A stretch of DNA of 5,335 bases from positions 1 through 5,335 of the forward strand of contig DBCN01000089.1 of NCBI GenBank assembly GCA_002293065.1. Direction: 5' to 3'. Source of the DNA: Opitutia bacterium UBA957 (GTDB taxonomy: Bacteria; Verrucomicrobiota; Verrucomicrobiia; Opitutales; UBA953). Below the pieces are notes generated by a model. The model was not told where the DNA came from, searched no databases, and saw only the letters and a program-made list of their open reading frames with translations. The position numbers and the translations under genes are program-made. Position 1 is the stretch's first letter, and every line of letters begins with the position of its first letter. Of the stretch, positions 1 through 5,335 are shown piece after piece.

Positions 1-3000
1 TCCACCGGCAGGACGAGCGTCCGCACGTGGTGGGACTTCACCAGGCCTTGGGCAATCTTCGAGCCCGAGACTTCGGCATCCTCAGGATAGTAGTCCGCGA
101 AATCACGGCCCGCCATCTGGGTGACGACCTGCTTGCGGCCACCGACGAAGCGGATTTCGACCGTCATGGCCGGCAAACCGCCGATGCCCGCCCAACCACC
201 GACGGCGCCCAGGAAGTGCAGTCGGGTAGCCGACACGCCCACGGGGATTTCCACGGTCTGCGGGAAGGACTGCGAATAAGCGCGGCCCGCGCCGCCCTTG
301 AGGACGATGACGTTCTTGCCGTCCTTCGCCTTGGTGGGGTCGACGATGTTGAACGGCACGCCATTGGCGGTGACTTGGCCGAACTTAACGAACGGCAAGG
401 TGTCGCCCTTGGTCTCGCGGCTGGCGTACAGTCCCCAGCGGGTGTCCGCGGTCATGGCCGCCGACAGGTCGAGCAAGGTGAAGTTGCCGACGGTGACGCC
501 TTCATTGGTGACGGCGGTCGAGCGGATGTAGGCGATCAGATTGCGGAGCCCTTCGGCGCCGAGGGCCTCGAAGCCTTCGGGCATGAGGGAAGTTTCCACG
601 CGGGTGCGGGAAGCGATGTCGACGACCTTGACCTCGATGGTCACGCCGGCCGGCATCTTGAGCTTCATGGCGACCGGGTTCTCGCTGCCGATGAGGGCCG
701 AGTAGGCGGTGCCGTCCTTCAGCTTGATGTTCCAGGTGCGGTGCTCGTCGTCGACCATGCGGTTCGGATCCAAGATATGGACGAGGAGCTCGGTGGCCGG
801 GTGCGAGCCGATGCCCTGCAGGTTCGGACCGAAGTCATTGCCGACCTTGCCGATCATGTGGCAGGTCTGACAGGCGCCGACGAAGATTTCCTTACCCTTG
901 GCGATGTCGCCCGGCTTATCCACTTCGGGGCGAAGCTTGGCGATGATTTCATCCTTCGAACTGTTGGTGCCCGTATCGAACTTCACGAAGAGCGCGGTGG
1001 CGCGCTTGGAAATCGCCTCATCCGGGTGACGGGTGAGCTGGGAGGACTGCAGCGTGCCGAGCTGCATGGGCGAGAGCGACTTGGCTTCGAGGGCATCGAG
1101 CACGAGGGCCGCCCATTCCGGACGGGACATCAGCGCAGCGTAGGCCGACTTGCGGACCATGGGTTCGGCCTTGAGGAAGGCGCTCAGGAGGCCCTTGCCG
1201 GAAGCAGCATCGCCCGCGGCGGCCAAGGCTTCGACGGCGGCGAAGGCGACCATGTCCGGCGTGCCCTTCTGGAGGACCTTGGTGATGGCGGGAAGGATGG
1301 CGGCGTCGACGCGGCGGAGGGCGACGAGCGTACGGGCGGCGGCGGCGCGGGCTTCCGGGGTGGCCTTTTCGTCGGCGACGAGCGGCAGCAACTTCTGCGC
1401 GGCCGCGGCGAATTCGGCCTTCAGTTCGTCGCCCTTGGACCAAGCAGCGGCGAGCGTGACGGCGGCGAGGCTGAGTTCGGCGTCGGTATGCGCGATGGCC
1501 TTCTTGAGCGCGGCCACGGTGGCCGCCTGATCGGCGGGAGCCGCCGCATTGCGGGAAGCGAAGACCTGCAAGGCCGCGCGGGCGACGGCCACGTTGCGGG
1601 CGGTCGCCGCGGCCTGCAGCACGCGGAGACGGGCGACGCCATCGTTCGAGGCGGCCATGCTGTTCGCCAAGGAGCGGGCGAACTCGACGTCCGTGGCTTC
1701 GGTCGAAGCCATCTGCGCTTCCAAGAAGGTCGCCGGATTGGCGGCCGTCGCGGCGGACGAAGCAGCCTTGGACCAGTTATCGGTGAACTTAGCCTGGGAA
1801 GCGCTCAGGAGCACGCCGACTTCGGCGGACATCGCCGCGGAACCCAGCGAACGCAACGAAGCCAAGCGCACCCGGGCGTCGGCATCGTCGAAGGCCGCGC
1901 GGTAAGCGGCGGTCGGAAGCGCGATCTGGCCAGCTTCGGAGACGAGGAAGGCGTTCTTGCGGACGGAGACGTTCTCGGTCGTAGCCGCGATGGCGAGCTG
2001 GTCGCTGGAGAGCTTACCGAGACGCTGCAAACCCCAGAGCGCGAGGATACGGGCCTCCGGCTTGCCCTGGCCGAACGCCAACTCCGTCATGAGCGGGACG
2101 GCGGCGGCATGGACGGCGGTGTCGCGATCCATCAGGACGCGCAGGGCGTTGAAACGGACGACCTTGCTCGGGTGGCTGAAGGCGGCAACCAAGCCGGCGG
2201 CGTCAGCCTTGGTGAGGTCGGGGTGCCCGAAAGCCGGCGCGTTCTCGTGCTGGATGCGGTAGATGCGACCGAAGTAGTGCTCGCGGTCGGGACGCACCGA
2301 GGCGCCGGACTTCGAGTGCTGCGGGCCACGGGTGTCATTGTGGGCGACCACCGGGGTGTAGAAGTCGAGGATGTACATGGCGCCATCGGGACCGAAGGAC
2401 ACGTCGATCGGGCAGAACCAATGGTCCGTCGAGCGGAGCCACTCCGAATCCTCCAGGATGAGCTCACCCTTGTAGGCGGCACCACCGACGACCAGTTTTT
2501 CATGGTGGATGATGTCGAGGATCGGCTCGGTGACGAAGACCGTGCCGTTGTATTCCTTGGGCCAAGCGCCGTCTTCATAGACCGGCGTCGCACAAGCGGC
2601 GGTATAGCGGCCGACTTGGTCGATCTGGAGCAACGGGGCGCGGTCCGGCAGATCCTTGCGGAAGACCGGGCGACCAGGGTTGACCGAGTTGAAGGCCTTG
2701 GCGGTCGTGCCCGGCACCTTGGCGAGGATGGTCTCCGGCAGGACGACGTGCTGGATCGGGTTGCCGTTCGTGGCCTTGCCATGGAACAGCTCCATGTCGC
2801 TGGTGACTTCGTTGCCGAAGCTGTTACCACCCAAAGAGGCGACCTGCTCGATGGCGGAACCATCGGGCTTGAAGCGGAAAGTACCCGGAGACAGGCGTGC
2901 CATCGCTTCGCCGGTCTTGGCGTGCGTGGCGGTACCGCCGCCGCCATTGGAAGCGTAGATCCAGCCATCGGGCGCGACGATGAAGTGGTTGGCCACGAAG

Positions 3001-4214
3001 TGGGTATCGCCCGGCGTGAAACCACCGAAGAGGATCTCTTCCTTGTCGGCCTTGCCGTCCCCGTTGGTGTCACGCAGCCAGACGATGTGTTTCTGGGCGA
3101 CGACGATCACGCCGTCCTTGTAGATGCAAAAACCCGTGATCAATTCGAGGCCTTCATGGAAGATGACCTTCTGGTCGAAGATGCCGTCCTGCTTCGAGGA
3201 GACCATGACGCTGATCTTGTCTTGCGCCGGGCGGTCGTAATTGCCGGGAGCCAGCACGCCGCCTTCCTTCCAGGCTTCGGCATTGAGGGGGCGGCGACCG
3301 TTCGGGTATTCCGGGGTTTCGGCAACCCAAAGACGACCGCGTTCGTCCCACTGCATGGCGATGGGCTTGTTGATGAGTGGCTCGGTGGCGAGGACGCTGA
3401 CCTTGAAGCCCGGCTGCAGCTTGAACTGGGCCACGGCATCGGGACCACGGCGGGGGCCGCCCGTCGGGTAGCGCACATCCTCCAGGTCGGACTTCGCGCA
3501 AAGCTCATCGGTCGACGGACGCTTCGCCGTCCAAGCGGTGGCGCGGGCGATGAAGGTGCGGAAGCTGACATGATCCAAGGTGCCGGCATTCGCCCCCGCC
3601 AAGAACACGGCCGCCCGGTGGTCGCTGGCTTCATAGACCCAGAGCTGCGGCTGGATGTCGTAGATGGAAGCGCGGTCCCTCGCCTCCGTGGATTTACGGC
3701 GGTCGTTGGTGACCTTCGGCGTGAAGGCGGAACCAAGGACGAAGATGTTCTCATGGAGGGCCAGGTCGTAGACCGTGTCGTCCTGGATATCGAAGGTGGA
3801 AGCCGAAATCGTCAACGGGTGCGCATCCGTACGGAGGCAGAGCAGCATGTTGTTCGCGAACTTCTGGCTCTCGCCCGTCCAGGCGCCGCCGAAGACCGAC
3901 TTGCCGAACTCGGCGTTACCCGCGGCCACCGCGCCGTGCACGGCGACGACGCCACCACCGCGCTTGGCGAAGGCACCGAGCGCCTGCTGGGCGTCGGCCG
4001 AATAGGCGGCGAACTTGGATTGATAAAGGACGACCACGTCGGCCTTGGCCAAGGCCGCGGCGGAAGCGACGGGCGCCTGCGCGACCTGCGCCCCACCCTT
4101 GGTCAGGTAGGCGACGGTACCGCGGGTCGCTTGATCATTATCGCTGACGACCAAGACGCGCAGCGGGGCGGCCGAAACGAAGGCAGCCGTGAACAGAAGG
4201 AGGAAACGGAACAT
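1..4214 (-). CDS. Exported PVC-type multidomain dehydrogenase-like cytochrome c (ThuA-like / propeller / HEAT / CxxCH), 3' end cut by window
   Basis: The frame is open from ATG at 4214-4212 to the window edge: 1404 codons, no stop seen. The start is supported by a signal peptide (MFRFLLLFTAAFVSAA, cleavage near residue 15-16), so the protein should act in the periplasm or at the cell surface; no Shine-Dalgarno precedes it. Residues ~17-235 look like a divergent ThuA domain (VVAVHG with H93). Residues ~264-654 match the PVC 'membrane-bound dehydrogenase' propeller, related to sugar/sorbosone dehydrogenases: WDERGRLWVAE (289-299), an EF-hand-like loop DTNGDGKADKEE (382-393), APDGWIY (414-420), FGPDGAMYILDFY (607-619) and FGRIYRI (648-654). 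Residues ~668-1085 are Ala-rich helical, HEAT-like repeats. Residues ~1098-1232 form a cytochrome c domain: CQTCH (C1115, C1118, H1119), then GPNLQGIG, SLMPEG with M1211 as likely sixth haem ligand, and LIAYIRS. From ~1240 on is a beta-sandwich-like domain (GVPFNIVDP at 1285-1293, GGWAG around W1341, FADYY at 1372). Architecture is confident; the proposed role, sugar or polyol oxidation with electron transfer, is inferred and the substrate unknown. Confidence 0.93.
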   Translation of the reverse strand, partial: MFRFLLLFTAAFVSAAPLRVLVVSDNDQATRGTVAYLTKGGAQVAQAPVASAAALAKADVVVLYQSKFAAYSADAQQALGAFAKRGGGVVAVHGAVAAGNAEFGKSVFGGAWTGESQKFANNMLLCLRTDAHPLTISASTFDIQDDTVYDLALHENIFVLGSAFTPKVTNDRRKSTEARDRASIYDIQPQLWVYEASDHRAAVFLAGANAGTLDHVSFRTFIARATAWTAKRPSTDELCAKSDLEDVRYPTGGPRRGPDAVAQFKLQPGFKVSVLATEPLINKPIAMQWDERGRLWVAETPEYPNGRRPLNAEAWKEGGVLAPGNYDRPAQDKISVMVSSKQDGIFDQKVIFHEGLELITGFCIYKDGVIVVAQKHIVWLRDTNGDGKADKEEILFGGFTPGDTHFVANHFIVAPDGWIYASNGGGGTATHAKTGEAMARLSPGTFRFKPDGSAIEQVASLGGNSFGNEVTSDMELFHGKATNGNPIQHVVLPETILAKVPGTTAKAFNSVNPGRPVFRKDLPDRAPLLQIDQVGRYTAACATPVYEDGAWPKEYNGTVFVTEPILDIIHHEKLVVGGAAYKGELILEDSEWLRSTDHWFCPIDVSFGPDGAMYILDFYTPVVAHNDTRGPQHSKSGASVRPDREHYFGRIYRIQHENAPAFGHPDLTKADAAGLVAAFSHPSKVVRFNALRVLMDRDTAVHAAAVPLMTELAFGQGKPEARILALWGLQRLGKLSSDQLAIAATTENVSVRKNAFLVSEAGQIALPTAAYRAAFDDADARVRLASLRSLGSAAMSAEVGVLLSASQAKFTDNWSKAASSAATAANPATFLEAQMASTEATDVEFARSLANSMAASNDGVARLRVLQAAATARNVAVARAALQVFASRNAAAPADQAATVAALKKAIAHTDAELSLAAVTLAAAWSKGDELKAEFAAAAQKLLPLVADEKATPEARAAAARTLVALRRVDAAILPAITKVLQKGTPDMVAFAAVEALAAAGDAASGKGLLSAFLKAEPMVRKSAYAALMSRPEWAALVLDALEAKSLSPMQLGTLQSSQLTRHPDEAISKRATALFVKFDTGTNSSKDEIIAKLRPEVDKPGDIAKGKEIFVGACQTCHMIGKVGNDFGPNLQGIGSHPATELLVHILDPNRMVDDEHRTWNIKLKDGTAYSALIGSENPVAMKLKMPAGVTIEVKVVDIASRTRVETSLMPEGFEALGAEGLRNLIAYIRSTAVTNEGVTVGNFTLLDLSAAMTADTRWGLYASRETKGDTLPFVKFGQVTANGVPFNIVDPTKAKDGKNVIVLKGGAGRAYSQSFPQTVEIPVGVSATRLHFLGAVGGWAGIGGLPAMTVEIRFVGGRKQVVTQMAGRDFADYYPEDAEVSGSKIAQGLVKSHHVRTLVLPV

Positions 4215-4235
4215 GGGGAGGGACGGGGATGGCCT

Positions 4236-4264
4236 AAATTACCCCCCTGCTTTCCAGCCTTCAA
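4236..4264 (-). promoter_or_regulatory. Weak candidate sigma70-type promoter for the dehydrogenase gene
   Basis: Within the 112-base gap the minus strand has TTGAAG (4264-4259), a 17-base spacer, then TAATTT (4241-4236). These match the -35 and -10 consensus at 4 of 6 and 3 of 6 positions. Transcription would begin near 4229 and leave a leader of only about 15 bases with no Shine-Dalgarno. The gap is also the natural place for an AraC operator, but I see no convincing direct repeats there. If this promoter is false, the two genes may share one transcript. Confidence 0.2.
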
Positions 4265-4326
4265 CCCTTTGCTTCCTTTCCGGGTGCAACCCAACCACCC
4301 CCAAATCCACATTTATGATGGAAATA

Positions 4327-5316
4327 TTACTTCGAACGACCCGCCCCTGCCCCCAGGCGGAACTGGGACGGGGGGTGGCCGGTGCATTTCTTGAAAGCCG
4401 CGGCGAAGCTATTGCCGTTGGCGAACCCGACCTGCCGGGCGATCTCGGTCAACTTCTCGTCGGTTTCGGAAATCAAGCGGACCGCCTGTTGGATCCGCAG
4501 GTGCGTCAGGTGGCTCATCGGGGTCCGGCCAATCTCGCGCAGGCACAGCCGCCGCAGGTGTTCGAAACTCAAATGCGATTCGCGCACCAAAGCCTTGGCA
4601 TCCCACGCATAATCGAGGCGCTGGTTCACCTGCTCCCAGAGACGCTGCACCCGTTCATCCCCGCGGAAGCTGCCCGCGAAGGCCTTCACGTAATCGTAGA
4701 TGAGCTCGATCCACTGGTAGTTGCGGCGGGAAAGCCCCTCGCCCTGCAATTCGGCCCGCAGTCCGAGGATGGCGGCGTGCAAGGGGGCGCCATCAAAGGC
4801 CGCCTGCACGGGCGAGCTGGCGCGAAAGATGGTGCGCGACTTCACCCCGCTGCCGAAACGCACCCAGCAGAAGGCCCAGTGCTTGCCGCGACCGATGCGG
4901 AAGGAGTTTTGGATGCCCGAAGGCAGGAGGCAGGCCTGCCCCGCGGCCAGCTTACGCCAACGGCCGTCCACGTAGACCTCCCCCTGCCCGGACAGGCAGG
5001 CCATGAAGAAGGCCCCACTCTGCTGGCGCCGGACGATCGAATACGGCGGGATCATCTCCGCCGTACCCACGTGGCTGATTTCGAAGTGCGAGAGTTCGGC
5101 GCAGCGTGGCGAATCCTGCACCCACGGACGCGGGTCACGCACCTCCGCGCTGACGACCGACATCCGCTTGGAACGCGGGTTCTCGATGTCCGTTTCAAGG
5201 TGACGGAGTTGCGTCTCGAAAGGGGTATTTGATTGGCGGTCAGGCACCACACCCCTTGAATACCCCCGCGTCCGAGCCGAGCAACCCATTCTTGCCGACC
5301 ACCGCAGAACGCACAT
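4327..5316 (-). CDS. AraC-family transcriptional regulator with N-terminal cupin-like sensing domain
   Basis: This encodes a cytoplasmic DNA-binding regulator of 329 residues, ending in TAA at 4329-4327. Residues ~78-154 look like an AraC-type cupin ligand-binding domain, with GQGEVYVDG, LAAGQACLLPSG and a WAFCWVRF strand; in this family such domains usually bind a sugar or related effector. Residues ~239-320 are the double helix-turn-helix. The first helix pair covers DAKALVRESHLSFEHLRRL, followed by the linker helix RIQQAVRLI. The second carries the family signature IARQVGF..GNSFAAAFKKCTGHPPSQFR. I give the ATG at 5316 because GGGAGGTGA lies at a good distance upstream; GTG at 5322 is in frame but too close. 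However, ATG at 5163 (278 residues) is about equally likely: the first 51 codons have weaker codon bias, include two TCA codons not used elsewhere in the window's genes, and lie outside any recognisable domain. It is 112 bases upstream of, and co-directional with, the dehydrogenase gene, which is a plausible target. The effector is unknown. Confidence 0.92.
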   Translation of the reverse strand: MCVLRWSARMGCSARTRGYSRGVVPDRQSNTPFETQLRHLETDIENPRSKRMSVVSAEVRDPRPWVQDSPRCAELSHFEISHVGTAEMIPPYSIVRRQQSGAFFMACLSGQGEVYVDGRWRKLAAGQACLLPSGIQNSFRIGRGKHWAFCWVRFGSGVKSRTIFRASSPVQAAFDGAPLHAAILGLRAELQGEGLSRRNYQWIELIYDYVKAFAGSFRGDERVQRLWEQVNQRLDYAWDAKALVRESHLSFEHLRRLCLREIGRTPMSHLTHLRIQQAVRLISETDEKLTEIARQVGFANGNSFAAAFKKCTGHPPSQFRLGAGAGRSK

Positions 5317-5323
5317 TTTCACC

Positions 5324-5332
5324 TCACCTCCC
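5324..5332 (-). promoter_or_regulatory. Strong Shine-Dalgarno sequence upstream of the AraC-family gene
   Basis: On the minus strand this reads GGGAGGTGA, a near-complete complement of the 16S rRNA 3' end. It ends 7 bases before ATG at 5316-5314, a normal spacing. It favours the longer form of the regulator over the in-frame ATG at 5163, which has no such site. The large downstream gene also lacks one, so this organism probably does not need Shine-Dalgarno sites at every start, and the site alone does not settle the matter. Confidence 0.6.
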
Positions 5333-5335
5333 TTT

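Noticed and set aside
2132..3073. Minus-strand open frame of 313 codons in another frame
   Set aside because: Its product is a Ser/Thr/Arg/Pro-rich string typical of an out-of-frame reading of a GC-rich gene, and it lies wholly within the propeller-coding region read in the true frame.
3140..3754. Minus-strand open frame of 204 codons within the large gene
   Set aside because: It is out of frame with the recognisable dehydrogenase sequence over the same bases, has Ser/Arg/Pro-rich content and no domain.
4282..4292. Small hairpin (GGGT-TGC-ACCC on the minus strand) after the regulator as a terminator
   Set aside because: The stem is only 4 base pairs and no run of T follows, so it does not meet the pattern of an intrinsic terminator.
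27..4394. Plus-strand open frame of 1455 codons as a protein-coding gene
   Set aside because: It is the codon-register antisense of the minus-strand dehydrogenase gene. Its translation is a low-complexity G/R/D/E/H-rich sequence with no recognisable domain, while the minus strand has a signal peptide and clear domains throughout.
4189..5232. Plus-strand open frame of 347 codons
   Set aside because: It is in exact antisense register with the AraC-family gene, which has clear cupin and helix-turn-helix motifs. It ends at 5232 opposite a TCA codon in the regulator's doubtful N-terminal extension.
5052..5252. Small minus-strand open frame (66 codons) overlapping the regulator's 5' end
   Set aside because: It is out of frame with the cupin domain, is Arg/Ser-rich and has no ribosome site of its own.

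Overview
This GC-rich window (roughly 60-65% GC by eye) carries two genes, both on the minus strand, and no RNA genes, mobile elements, repeats or CRISPR arrays that I can see. The domain content points to the Planctomycetota-Verrucomicrobiota (PVC) group. The main gene has the fusion of a 'membrane-bound dehydrogenase' propeller, HEAT-like repeats and a CxxCH cytochrome domain first described from Pirellula and Verrucomicrobium. I favour Verrucomicrobiota (Opitutae-like) because of the accompanying AraC-type regulator, but that is inference; no marker gene is present.

Layout, in the direction of transcription (right to left). An AraC-family regulator runs from about 5316 (or 5163) to 4327, preceded by a strong Shine-Dalgarno sequence at 5324-5332. 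A 112-base gap (4215-4326) follows. Then a very large exported protein starts at 4214 and runs off the left edge of the window without a stop, giving 1404 visible codons. Its order of parts is: signal peptide, ThuA-like domain, beta-propeller dehydrogenase-like domain with an EF-hand-like calcium loop, long alanine-rich helical repeat region, c-type cytochrome domain (CxxCH at 1115-1119), and a C-terminal beta-sandwich-like domain cut by the window edge.

How they may work together (inference): an AraC regulator with a cupin-type sensing domain, just upstream of and co-directional with an exported sugar-dehydrogenase-like cytochrome, looks like a small carbohydrate-responsive locus. The propeller would oxidise a sugar or polyol outside the cytoplasm and the fused cytochrome would pass on electrons. 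The substrate cannot be read from the sequence.

The main trap is the plus strand, where a reading frame stays open for more than 4.3 kb opposite the large gene. It is in exact codon-for-codon register with that gene and stays open because the real gene never uses TTA, CTA or TCA codons. I treat it as an antisense shadow. I did not find a clearly new biological system; the large multidomain fusion and the conflicting signals at the regulator's start are the points most worth a second look.
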